Shown here piece by piece: positions 1-6,505 of a stretch of 10,599 nt of DNA (its first letter is position 1; each line of letters begins with the position of its first letter). This stretch comes from JAVKBW01 sp964352715 (GTDB lineage: Bacteria > Pseudomonadota > Alphaproteobacteria > UBA8366 > Aestuariispiraceae). The stretch lies in the NCBI GenBank assembly GCA_964352715.1, contig CAYGSU010000096.1:1-10599 (forward strand). Direction: 5' to 3'. The translations under genes were made by a program, and so were the position numbers. The notes beneath the pieces are model-generated. The model was not told the DNA's origin, did no database searches, and saw nothing but the letters and a program-made list of their open reading frames with translations.

Positions 1-558
1 CGTCGGGTTGATGCCGGCGGTCGGCTCGTCGAGCAGCAGAACCGTCGGTTCGTTCATCAGCGCCATGGCGAATTCAAGAAGTTTCTGCTGCCCGAAGGAC
101 AGATCGCCCGAACGCAACAGCCGCTTTTCATACAGACCGACATAGTTGAGCAGCGATTCCGCCTTGTCGCGGTCGGCCTTCGTATACAGACCGAACATGT
201 CGATGAACTTCGCCTTGCGGTGCGGAATGCTGATCAGCATGTTTTCGACGCAGTTCATCTTGCCGTAGATGCGGGTCTGCTGGAACGTGCGCAGCAGGCC
301 CAGCCGGGCGATCTGCTGCACCCGCAATTTTGAAATTTCCCGTCCCTCAAAAGTAATCGACCCTTCATCGATCGGATGAAACCCGACGATGGAATTGAAA
401 AGGGTCGTCTTGCCGGAACCGTTCGGGCCGATCAGCCCTGTTATACCGCCGCGTTTCACCTTCAGCGACACCTTGTTGTTGGCGACAACGCCGCCATAGG
501 CCTTGGAAACGTTACTGACCTCGATCACATCGTCATTCTGAAGAACGCCTGTATTCAT
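1..558 (-). CDS. livG: Branched-chain amino-acid ABC transporter ATPase LivG (C-terminus beyond window)
   Basis: This is one of the two cytoplasmic ATPases that power a HAAT-family (LivFGHMJ-type) importer. The 186 visible residues start at ATG 558-556 and stay open to the window edge, against roughly 250 in the family, so the C-terminal quarter is missing. Visible motifs are Walker A GPNGSGKTT (residues 44-52), a Q-loop region around TFQQTR (91-96), the ABC signature LSFGQQ (153-158) and Walker B VLLLDEP (173-179), followed by the start of the D-loop region. The extended stretch between Q-loop and signature is typical of LivG rather than LivF. The start overlaps the livM stop as ATGA (555-558), indicating translational coupling. 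It is the last gene seen of the minus-strand operon, and livF would be expected to its left. Confidence 0.95.
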   Translation of the reverse strand, partial: MNTGVLQNDDVIEVSNVSKAYGGVVANNKVSLKVKRGGITGLIGPNGSGKTTLFNSIVGFHPIDEGSITFEGREISKLRVQQIARLGLLRTFQQTRIYGKMNCVENMLISIPHRKAKFIDMFGLYTKADRDKAESLLNYVGLYEKRLLRSGDLSFGQQKLLEFAMALMNEPTVLLLDEPTAGINPT

Positions 559-1616
559 TCCGCAGGCTCCTTCTTTTCAACAACGATGCCGAACCATTCC
601 GGCCGCTTGTCCATCACCCAGCCGATAATACCCTGCTGGAAATAAACGACGTTGATGATGATGATCATGCCCAGCGCAATCCACTGCCAGCCCAGAAGAT
701 AGGTCCAGGTGACTTCCTTCACGACATGGAACAGGACGGCGCCCAATATCGGCCCCCACAAGGTGCCCTTGCCGCCCAGAAGCGACATCGCCACCATGAA
801 GATCCCGAAGGTGATGGTCGGAAAGGCGACTTCCAGCGGTTCGATGAAGTGCACGATATTGCCATGCAGCGCACCGGAAATGCCGAGGAAGAACGCGGAA
901 CATGCCCAGGCGACCGACTTGAAGCGCTTGGTGTGAATGCCCATGCCTTCCGCCTTTTCCTCATCGTCGCGGATCGCATTCAGGGCAAGCCCGAACCGGG
1001 TCTTGTAGAGCCAGCGGTAGAACAGGAAGGTCGCAACGGCAGCGGCAAAACACAGGAAGTAGTAGAAAGTCGCCTCGTCATCGCCCGACCCCGGCATCAG
1101 ATCAAGGTCGTTCGGATACAGCGGCAGGGAAATCCCGCTGCCGCCGCCGACCCAGCGCCACGACCCCAGCAACTCGCCGGCCGAAAGCGCAATACCCAAT
1201 GTACCAATGGCGAAATACGGACCGCGCAACCCGAAGAAACAGAAACCCAGAATGAAGGCAAGGAACACGCAGCCGATTGCGGCGGCAATGATGCCCAGGA
1301 TCACCCCTTCGAAATACACGGTATTGGAAATATCGACCTTGATCGCACCGAAGGCCGAGGTGTAATCGCCGACGTCGTAGCCGGCGACCATGATCTGCAC
1401 GACGGCGGAGATATACATGCCAGCGCCGAAGAAGAAGATGTTGCCAAGCGAATTGTAGCCCATCTGCCCGCCCATCGAATCCCAGGTCAGGGCGAACAGG
1501 ACCATGATCCACAACAGGGCGATCTGCTGGATATAGGCCGGGAACACAAACGGGGCGACGATGCCGAAGGCCAGCACGGCAGCCCGCAGGGCAGCGTCTT
1601 TCTGCTGCAGCGTCAT
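555..1616 (-). CDS. livM: Branched-chain amino-acid ABC transporter permease LivM
   Basis: This is an inner-membrane permease of the HAAT importer. It is 353 aa when started at ATG 1616-1614. An in-frame ATG 14 codons upstream (1658) lies inside livH, and I rejected it because 1616 gives the same ATGA stop/start overlap (1613-1616) seen at the livM-livG junction, with a short AGG-containing stretch just upstream. The protein is mostly hydrophobic, with many predicted membrane spans. The family core is visible as LRGPYFAIGTLG (130-141), the cytoplasmic coupling loop RFGLALNAIRDDEEKAEGMG (207-226) that contacts the ATPase, and a GISGALHG segment (245-252). The charged C-terminal tail (KRPEWFG onward) is cytoplasmic. 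It pairs with LivH, and nothing looks broken. Confidence 0.95.
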   Translation of the reverse strand: MTLQQKDAALRAAVLAFGIVAPFVFPAYIQQIALLWIMVLFALTWDSMGGQMGYNSLGNIFFFGAGMYISAVVQIMVAGYDVGDYTSAFGAIKVDISNTVYFEGVILGIIAAAIGCVFLAFILGFCFFGLRGPYFAIGTLGIALSAGELLGSWRWVGGGSGISLPLYPNDLDLMPGSGDDEATFYYFLCFAAAVATFLFYRWLYKTRFGLALNAIRDDEEKAEGMGIHTKRFKSVAWACSAFFLGISGALHGNIVHFIEPLEVAFPTITFGIFMVAMSLLGGKGTLWGPILGAVLFHVVKEVTWTYLLGWQWIALGMIIIINVVYFQQGIIGWVMDKRPEWFGIVVEKKEPAE

Positions 1617-2518
1617 TGGACAACCTGCCGCATTCTGCTGGCCTGATACGACCGCCACATCAGCACCATCACCAGCAGCACCACGACCGTCGCCTGCTGG
1701 AATTCAGCCCCGAGCACGAAACCGGAATACTGTTCGGCAAGACCGAGACCGAGCGCGGCGGTAATCACGCCCGGCAGATTGCCGATACCCGCCGCCGTCA
1801 CGATGACGAAGGAGCGGATCGAATGAGTGACGCCGTAGAACGGCTGGATCACCCAGATCATCGCGATGATGACCCCCGCCGCGCCGCAGATGGCGGCGTT
1901 CAGGGCGTAGGTGAAGGCATAGACCCGGTCGGTATTGATACCCATGACCCTTGCAGCGCGGGCATCCTGCGCCGTGGCGCGGATCGCCTGACCCATCCGA
2001 CTGTGTTTCATGAACATCACAACCATGCCGGCCAGCAGGCCGCACAGGACAAAGGCAACAAACTTGATGTTCGGGAACACCACCATGCCGTCAAGCAATT
2101 GTGTGGTGCCGAGTTCGGCGTTGGCGACCTGCACTTCCGGTCCGAATGCGATGTTCAGGCCCTGCTGCATGACGATCGCCAGGCCGAAGGTGGCAAGCAG
2201 CGAGGTAAACATGTCGCGTTCCACTACCCGCCGGATCATCAGCACATAGATCGCCCAGCCATACCCGAACATGATGACGATGGTGGGGATCAGGAAGATC
2301 ATAGGATTGAGGCCGGTATTGGCGGACGCATACCAGGCAAGGTACCCGCCCATGATGACGAATTCGCCCTGCGCCAGGTTCTTGACGTTCATCACGCCCC
2401 AGACCAGCGCCAGCCCGTAGGCGGCGAGCGCGAAGACCGCACCGATCATCAGTCCGTCCAGAATAAGCTGGACGTTGAACGCCGGGGCAATCACCAGAAT
2501 ATTGATATTGTCGAGCAT
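1613..2518 (-). CDS. livH: Branched-chain amino-acid ABC transporter permease LivH
   Basis: This is the second inner-membrane permease of the HAAT importer, 301 aa and of normal family length. Typical LivH segments are the N-terminal span LILDGLMIGAVFALAAYGLA (18-37), the GVMNVKNLAQGEFVIMGGYL block (41-60), the coupling loop RMGQAIRATAQDARAARVMG (174-193) with the preserved EAA-like pattern, and the later SFVIVTAAGIGNLPGVI block (236-252). The start at 2518-2516 has only a weak purine stretch (CGGAA) upstream. Its stop overlaps the livM start (ATGA). A 103-base gap containing a hairpin separates it from the binding-protein gene upstream in the same operon. Confidence 0.95.
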   Translation of the reverse strand: MLDNINILVIAPAFNVQLILDGLMIGAVFALAAYGLALVWGVMNVKNLAQGEFVIMGGYLAWYASANTGLNPMIFLIPTIVIMFGYGWAIYVLMIRRVVERDMFTSLLATFGLAIVMQQGLNIAFGPEVQVANAELGTTQLLDGMVVFPNIKFVAFVLCGLLAGMVVMFMKHSRMGQAIRATAQDARAARVMGINTDRVYAFTYALNAAICGAAGVIIAMIWVIQPFYGVTHSIRSFVIVTAAGIGNLPGVITAALGLGLAEQYSGFVLGAEFQQATVVVLLVMVLMWRSYQASRMRQVVQ

Positions 2519-2569
2519 CGGTTGTTCCGATTCGGCTAACGTGGATCAGGCAAACGGCATGAAGCGCCG

Positions 2570-2601
2570 CCGCCCCTTTCCCGGTTGGGGGAAAGAGGCG
2601 G
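2570..2601 (-). other. Intercistronic hairpin between binding-protein gene and livH
   Basis: Bases 2570-2582 pair with 2589-2601: 12 of 13 pairs match (mismatch 2575/2596) around a 6-base loop. On the transcribed minus strand the stem is not followed by a run of U, so it is not a classical intrinsic terminator. Its position directly after the stop of the abundant periplasmic protein suggests a 3'-end stabiliser or partial attenuator that lowers downstream permease expression. That role is inference by analogy with other binding-protein-dependent transporters. Confidence 0.6.
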
Positions 2602-2621
2602 AAACGACAACAGGTATCGTG

Positions 2622-3863
2622 TTAGTTAGCCTTGCGCGGCCAGACCAGCTTGTGAGACGCCCATTTCGGCGGCGCAACAACCTGGTACTGATTATCCTGC
2701 ACCTGCCACAACACCATCGGCTTTGCGATGTTGTTGCCGGCCGGCGAGAACTTCACCGGGCCGTAGAAGGTCTGCAGATCGGTTGCCGACAGCGCGTCAC
2801 GAACCGCCTTCTTGTCGAAGTCGTTCGCCCGTTCGAAGGCATCCGCATACACCATCACCGCGGCTGACGCCTGGGCAGCCTGATACGGCACACCGGCTTC
2901 ATAACCCTCATAGACCGACTGGAATTCAGCCTGGTATTCAGCGGCCGTGCCGAACAGATCGTCGTTGTAACTCAGCGTCGGCGACCATTGCGTGGCGCAC
3001 AGGAAGCCTTCGCTGGATTCCGGAAACTTTTCCGTAACCTTCGCGGCGTCGCAGTGGGTCAGCGCGATCATCGGCACGTCGATTCCCAGTTCGCCGATCT
3101 GCCGGGCCGCCGTGGCGGCGCCCTTGGAATGGCCGGAAACGATCAGCACGTCCGGTTTCAGCGCCTTCACCTTGGTCAATGTGGCGCTCATGTCGGACAG
3201 GTCACGCGGAAGCTGGTCGTCGATGACGATCTTCATGTCGAACTTGCCGGCATCTTCAAGCACGCCGGCGCGGACATCCTGCGAAAACGGATCGTTTTCA
3301 AACGCCATGGCGACTTTGATCTCGGAAGGGTCCTTGCCGTTTTCCTTCGCCTGATCGGCAGCCAGCGTGATGGCGGAGGCCAGATACTGTTCCGACGTCG
3401 ACAGCACCGCGAACAGATACTGATACCCCTGAGTGAACAGCGACCGGGAAGCGCCTTCGGCTTCCACCATCGGCACGCCGTACTTTTCGGATACCGGCGC
3501 CATCGCCTTGGTCAGGCCGGACGAATACGGGCCGAGCATGTAGTCGACGCCGTCCTGGTTGATCAGCCGTTCAACCAGCTGCGCGCCGCGCGCCGGGGTC
3601 GATTCGTCATCGTAATACTGAACCTTCAGCTTGTACGACTTGCCGCCGACGGTAACACCGCCAGCCTTGTTGATCTTGTCAACAGCCAGCTCGTAGCCGT
3701 TCTGCGTATGGATACCGTTCGTTGAATACTTGCCGGTCAGCGAAATCGCCGCACCGAGAACGATCGTATCGCCTTCGACTTTCGCCATGGCGGTTTCGCT
3801 GGACAGCGAGACCGACAGGCCGACAGCGAACGCCAGTCCGGCGCCCATCAAGGATTTGAACAT
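2622..3863 (-). CDS. Periplasmic amino-acid-type substrate-binding protein (Peripla_BP_6/LivJ-like)
   Basis: This is the extracytoplasmic receptor that hands substrate to LivHM. It has 413 aa, with a Sec signal peptide: a short basic start (MFK), a hydrophobic core to about residue 20, and a signal-peptidase I site at AMA|KVEG after residue 27. The mature part begins with the family hallmark IVLGAAISLTGKYSTNG, followed by NGYELAVDKINKAGGV. It continues with YYDDESTPARGAQLVERLI and DYMLGPYSSGLTKAMAPVSE, all typical of type I periplasmic binding proteins of COG0683. From memory, the ISLTGK/YYDDES/GPYSSG combination belongs to a COG0683 subgroup without a firmly assigned ligand, so leucine/isoleucine/valine specificity should not be assumed. 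The start at 3863-3861 has a strong Shine-Dalgarno GGGAGG (3870-3875, 6-base spacing), fitting high expression. It is the first gene of the transporter operon. Confidence 0.93.
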   Translation of the reverse strand: MFKSLMGAGLAFAVGLSVSLSSETAMAKVEGDTIVLGAAISLTGKYSTNGIHTQNGYELAVDKINKAGGVTVGGKSYKLKVQYYDDESTPARGAQLVERLINQDGVDYMLGPYSSGLTKAMAPVSEKYGVPMVEAEGASRSLFTQGYQYLFAVLSTSEQYLASAITLAADQAKENGKDPSEIKVAMAFENDPFSQDVRAGVLEDAGKFDMKIVIDDQLPRDLSDMSATLTKVKALKPDVLIVSGHSKGAATAARQIGELGIDVPMIALTHCDAAKVTEKFPESSEGFLCATQWSPTLSYNDDLFGTAAEYQAEFQSVYEGYEAGVPYQAAQASAAVMVYADAFERANDFDKKAVRDALSATDLQTFYGPVKFSPAGNNIAKPMVLWQVQDNQYQVVAPPKWASHKLVWPRKAN

Positions 3864-3869
3864 TTTATT

Positions 3870-3875
3870 CCTCCC
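3870..3875 (-). promoter_or_regulatory. Strong ribosome binding site of the binding-protein gene
   Basis: GGGAGG on the minus strand lies 6 bases before ATG 3863-3861. It is much stronger than the sites before livH and livM, and it fixes the start of the binding protein. Confidence 0.8.
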
Positions 3876-3929
3876 GTTGTTATCTCAGGCCATTATTTTC
3901 CGCCTGTAGTTTCCGTGAACGATGAACCT

Positions 3930-3959
3930 TTTATGGCTTCTTTCCGTTCCGAATGCCAA
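3930..3959 (-). promoter_or_regulatory. Candidate sigma70-type promoter for the transporter operon
   Basis: Read on the minus strand, TTGGCA (3954-3959, close to TTGACA) and CATAAA (3930-3935, a loose match to TATAAT) are separated by 18 bases. They lie about 70-95 bases before the binding-protein start. The -35 box overlaps the left arm of the AATGCC/GGCATT inverted repeat. The match is only by eye, and other boxes in this AT-rich stretch are possible. Confidence 0.35.
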
Positions 3960-3978
3960 AAGGTACGAGACAGGCATT
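3952..3978. promoter_or_regulatory. Inverted repeat AATGCC-N15-GGCATT in the divergent promoter region
   Basis: AATGCC (3952-3957) and GGCATT (3973-3978) are inverted with a 15-base spacer in the 179-base region between the divergent transporter and dehydrogenase genes. The left arm overlaps the candidate -35 of the transporter promoter. The layout could suit a dimeric regulator acting on both genes, but six-base arms can arise by chance. Confidence 0.3.
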
Positions 3979-4042
3979 GGCTTGGCCAGTATTTTTTCCT
4001 AAACCCTGCACAACTTAAATTTATCGGAAACCCGGTTCCACC

Positions 4043-4975
4043 ATGAAAATTTATGTACTGGACCCGATCTCGGAAGACGCCATCGCCTATCTCGCCTCCC
4101 GACATACCGTGATCAGGCCGGACGATCCGGCGACCGCTAACTGGCCGGAAGACGCCGATGCGATCATCAACCGCACCCGCCCGACGACGGCGGAACAGAT
4201 CAACGCGGCGAAATGCCTGAAAATCATCGCCAAGCACGGCATCGGCGTTGATCATATCGATCTTGAAGCCGCGAAAGCCCGTGGCATTCCGGTCACCAAC
4301 ACGCCCGGCACCAACGCCCGCGCCGTCGCCGAACTGACAATCATGATGGTGATCGCCGCTGCCAGAAGCGCCACCGCCGCCGAACGCGCCCTGCGGCAGG
4401 GCACCGCCGGCGAACCGTTCAACTGGCGCGGTGCGGAAATCACCGGCAAACGGGTCGGGCTGGTCGGCCTCGGCAATATCGGCCGGCTGGTGACACCGAT
4501 GTTCAGGCTTGGCTTCGGGTGCATTGTTGCCGCCGTCGACCCGTATGTCGACGGTTCGGTGTTCGAGGCGCATGGAGTTGCCCGCTACGCTTCAATTGAC
4601 GAGATGCTGCCGCAGACCGATATTCTTTCCCTGCATTGCCCGCTGACAGACGAGACCCGGCACCTGATCGACGCTGCAGCGCTTGCCGAACTGCCCGCCG
4701 GCGCCATTTTGGTGAATACAGCGCGCGGTGGCATCGTGCATGACGACGCGCTGGCCGATGCGCTCGAAAACGGGCCCGTCGCGGCTGCCGCCCTGGATGT
4801 CTTCGAATCCGAACCGGTCGACCCGGCCCATCGGCTGCTGACCCTGCCCAATGTCGTCGCAACCCCGCATATCGGCGGCCACAGCCACGAATCCGGCCGC
4901 CGCAGCGGCATGGCGGTCGCCGATGTCGTGCTGGAGGTTCTGGACGGCAAGCCGCCCCGCAACCGCATGGCCTGA
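4043..4975 (+). CDS. D-2-hydroxyacid dehydrogenase, phosphoglycerate-dehydrogenase type
   Basis: This is a cytoplasmic NAD(P)-dependent oxidoreductase of the D-isomer-specific 2-hydroxyacid dehydrogenase family, 310 aa. The catalytic domain (about 1-100 plus the C-terminal end) flanks a Rossmann domain with GLGNIG (142-147). VDPYVDG (165-171) follows, with Asp166 at the end of beta-2, where NAD-preferring members carry an acidic residue. The catalytic set is complete: Arg228 in NTARGG, Glu257 in DVFESEP, and His276 in TPHIGG. NTPGTNARAVAEL (86-98) is also typical. The protein ends without the regulatory ACT domain of long SerA forms, so it is either a short SerA or an enzyme for another 2-keto/2-hydroxy acid, and I leave the symbol empty. 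No good Shine-Dalgarno precedes ATG 4043. It is divergent from the amino-acid transporter, which hints at shared control or substrate. Confidence 0.92.
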   Translation: MKIYVLDPISEDAIAYLASRHTVIRPDDPATANWPEDADAIINRTRPTTAEQINAAKCLKIIAKHGIGVDHIDLEAAKARGIPVTNTPGTNARAVAELTIMMVIAAARSATAAERALRQGTAGEPFNWRGAEITGKRVGLVGLGNIGRLVTPMFRLGFGCIVAAVDPYVDGSVFEAHGVARYASIDEMLPQTDILSLHCPLTDETRHLIDAAALAELPAGAILVNTARGGIVHDDALADALENGPVAAAALDVFESEPVDPAHRLLTLPNVVATPHIGGHSHESGRRSGMAVADVVLEVLDGKPPRNRMA

Positions 4976-5045
4976 CCCTCAGCTTCCCCACCAGAAGCAC
5001 ATAATATTTCTTGTCCACCGGTGCATTGATTCATTTTACTTTACG

Positions 5046-5069
5046 AACATACCAACTAGTTGGTATGTT
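5046..5069. promoter_or_regulatory. Perfect 24-bp palindrome, probable TetR operator
   Basis: The half-site AACATACCAACT (5046-5057) is followed directly by its exact reverse complement (5058-5069), with no spacer and no mismatch. It ends 26 bases before the GTG start of the TetR gene. A plausible promoter, TTTACG (5040-5045) and TATGTT (5064-5069) with 18-base spacing, would have this palindrome filling the spacer and covering the -10. A bound repressor would then block RNA polymerase. Size, symmetry and position fit TetR-family autorepression. The assignment to this TetR is inference. Confidence 0.8.
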
Positions 5070-5080
5070 TTGCATACATT

Positions 5081-5085
5081 AGGAG
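5081..5085 (+). promoter_or_regulatory. Ribosome binding site deciding the GTG start of the TetR gene
   Basis: AGGAG lies 10 bases before GTG 5096-5098. The in-frame ATG at 5060 lies inside the palindrome and has no ribosome binding site, so the GTG is the better start. Confidence 0.7.
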
Positions 5086-5095
5086 AAACTGCACC

Positions 5096-5734
5096 GTGAA
5101 ACACGATAAAGTCCCCGAATCCGCATCGAAACAGACCGCAAGGGACAAGCTTCTGACGGTTGCGTTGCAGGTTATCCGCCAGCACGGCTATGCAGGCACG
5201 ACGGTCGATGACCTGTGTGCGGCCGCGGGCGTAACCAAAGGCGCGTTCTTCCACCATTTCGACAGCAAGGAAACGCTGGGCGTGGAGGCAGCGAAACACT
5301 GGACGGAAACCACCAGCGCGTTATTCGCAGCGGCGCCGTATCACGACCATGACGACCCGTATGAGCGGTTTATCGCCTATATCGACTTCCGGCGGGACCT
5401 GCTGAACGGAAGCCTGCCGGAAATCACCTGTCTGGCCGGCACCATGATTCAGGAAACCTACGATACGCACCCCGCCATCAGGGACGCCTGCCGCGACAGT
5501 GTTTTCGGCCATGCGGCAACCCTTGAAGCCGATATCGCAGCGGCCAAGGAAGAGCGGAACATTACGGCTGACTGGACGCCGGCAAGCCTTGCTCTCCACA
5601 CCCAGGCAGTTCTGCAGGGCGCGTTCATTCTGGCCAAGGCACAGGATAATCCGGCGGTCGCCATCGATCACGTGGTGCATCTGAAACGCTATGTGGAACT
5701 GCTGTTCAAACAGACACCCTCTGGGAAGGAATAG
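5096..5734 (+). CDS. TetR/AcrR-family transcriptional regulator
   Basis: This is a 212-aa dimeric DNA-binding repressor, normal for the family. The N-terminal helix-turn-helix is textbook: ARDKLLTVALQVIRQHGYAG (15-34), then TTVDDLCAAAGVTKGAFFHH (35-54) and FDSKETL (55-61). The C-terminal ligand-binding half contains ITCLAGTMIQETYDTHP (110-126) and HTQAVLQGAFILAKA (168-182). That pattern is shared by several TetR groups that respond to small organic or electrophilic compounds, but I cannot name the ligand. I chose GTG 5096 because AGGAG precedes it, whereas the longer reading from ATG 5060 begins inside the palindromic operator. It is followed after 4 bases by an AHSA1/SRPBCC gene, so the two are almost certainly cotranscribed and autoregulated. 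It is not BetI: the recognition-helix region differs from the BetI sequence as I recall it. Confidence 0.92.
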   Translation: MKHDKVPESASKQTARDKLLTVALQVIRQHGYAGTTVDDLCAAAGVTKGAFFHHFDSKETLGVEAAKHWTETTSALFAAAPYHDHDDPYERFIAYIDFRRDLLNGSLPEITCLAGTMIQETYDTHPAIRDACRDSVFGHAATLEADIAAAKEERNITADWTPASLALHTQAVLQGAFILAKAQDNPAVAIDHVVHLKRYVELLFKQTPSGKE

Positions 5735-5738
5735 AAAA

Positions 5739-5941
5739 ATGAACAAGACGGCACCTACAGCTGACGATCTGACCCTCGTCGTCGACCGCATCATCGACGC
5801 CCCGCGCGACCGCATCTGGCGATGCTGGACGGACCCGGCGCTTCTGAAGCAGTGGTACTGCCCGAAACCCTGGAGTGTTGCGGAAGCGGACCTCGACCTG
5901 CGGCCCGGCGGACGGTTCAACGTCGTCATGCAGGGGCCGGA
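5739..5941 (+). CDS. AHSA1/SRPBCC-domain protein, 3' part lost in assembly gap
   Basis: The first 67 residues of an SRPBCC (START/Bet v1-like) protein of the AHSA1 group are visible. The diagnostic opening is complete: LVVDRIIDAPRDRIWRCWTD (13-32), LLKQWYCPK (35-43) and DLRPGGRFNVVMQGP (53-67). Family members are about 140-160 aa and form a hydrophobic ligand-binding cavity, but most bacterial ones have no assigned ligand. The reading frame enters the run of Ns at 5942. ATG 5739 follows the TetR stop by 4 bases, with AAGGAA just upstream inside the end of tetR. The remaining 80-90 residues would need about 250 bases, more than the 100 Ns shown, so the gap length is probably a placeholder. The gene may alternatively continue into the DUF1428 sequence beyond the gap. 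Confidence 0.88.
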
Positions 5942-6041
5942 NNNNNNNNNNNNNNNNNNNNNNNNNNNNNNNNNNNNNNNNNNNNNNNNNNNNNNNNNNN
6001 NNNNNNNNNNNNNNNNNNNNNNNNNNNNNNNNNNNNNNNNN
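5942..6041. other. Assembly gap (100 Ns)
   Basis: Exactly 100 Ns interrupt the SRPBCC reading frame. The frame before the gap (codons beginning at positions divisible by 3) and the DUF1428 frame after it (remainder 2) do not match across 100 bases. A round 100 usually marks a join of unknown length, so neither frame nor distance should be trusted here. Confidence 0.98.
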
Positions 6042-6427
6042 AAACGGTCACCGATGACAGCCCGTTGCCCGGACTTCGTTATGTTGACGGTTTCGTCGCC
6101 CCCGTACCGACCGCAAACAAGGATGTATATTTGCGCCATGCCATAGAAGCCGTCGACGTTTTCGAGGAATATGGCGCATTGCAGTTTGTCGAGTCCTGGG
6201 GCGACGACGTGCCGGACGGCAAGATCACGTCTTTTCCGATGGCGGTGAAATGCAAACCCGATGAAACCGTGGTTTTTTCCTGGATCGCCTGGCCCGATCG
6301 CGCAACCCGCGATGCCGGCATGGCGAAAGTCATGACAGACCCGCGGATGAACATGGAAAGCAACCCGATGCCGTTTGACGGCAAGCGGTTGATCTATGGC
6401 GGTTTCCAGCTGATCCTCGATTCCTAG
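6042..6427 (+). CDS. DUF1428 (YbaA-like) protein, 5' end uncertain at the assembly gap
   Basis: After the gap an open frame carries a complete DUF1428 domain of the E. coli YbaA type: YVDGFVAPVPTANKDVYL, then ALQFVESWGDDVPDGK, FPMAVKCKPDETVVFSW, RDAGMAKVMTDPRM and MPFDGKRLIYGGFQLI, ending at TAG 6425-6427. This is a small ferredoxin-like-fold family without a known activity. Stand-alone members begin Met-x-Tyr-Val-Asp-Gly, but here the codon at the Met position is CTT (6074-6076). The nearest alternative start is TTG 6065, giving 120 aa, without a visible Shine-Dalgarno. Either that TTG is used, or the start lies in the gap, or the domain is the C-terminal half of a fusion with the AHSA1/SRPBCC protein. 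The frame stays open back to the Ns at 6041. Confidence 0.88.
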
Positions 6428-6505
6428 ACCGGTAATCCCGGTAATGCGGCATGACCCGGGGGCGCGCCTCGGAAAAAACCTGTCGCGATGCCGGGTTCGC
6501 AATAT

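Noticed and set aside
726..1646. 306-aa plus-strand open frame opposite livM
   Set aside because: It is antisense to a clear permease gene. The product is rich in Arg, Gln, Asp and His with no family resemblance, as expected for a GC-rich shadow frame.
1616..2539. 307-aa plus-strand open frame opposite livH
   Set aside because: It is a shadow of livH. Its His/Asp/Arg-rich composition is a mirror of a hydrophobic membrane protein, with no motif.
2988..3725. 245-aa plus-strand open frame opposite the binding protein
   Set aside because: It lies wholly inside a gene with a signal peptide, strong ribosome binding site and family motifs, and has no recognisable domain.
3893..4573. 226-aa minus-strand open frame overlapping the dehydrogenase and the divergent promoter region
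   Set aside because: The overlapping dehydrogenase has all catalytic motifs on the plus strand, whereas this frame shows none and would cover the regulatory region.
4976..5045. Possible terminator after the dehydrogenase (GCTTC/GAAGC near 4982-4998)
   Set aside because: The stem is only 5 bp and the following bases are AT-rich without a clean T-run, which is too weak to call.
5060..5095. Upstream ATG start adding 12 residues to the TetR protein
   Set aside because: It lies within the 24-bp palindrome and has no ribosome binding site, while GTG 5096 has AGGAG upstream and leads directly into a normal TetR N-terminus.
5096..5734. TetR regulator as BetI controlling the nearby betA-like gene
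   Set aside because: The helix-turn-helix region does not match BetI as I know it, the regulator is tied to the SRPBCC gene, and no second copy of its palindrome is seen before the dehydrogenase.
5321..6502. 393-aa minus-strand frame running through the N gap
   Set aside because: It exists only because Ns do not create stops. The real genes (TetR, SRPBCC, DUF1428) are on the plus strand.
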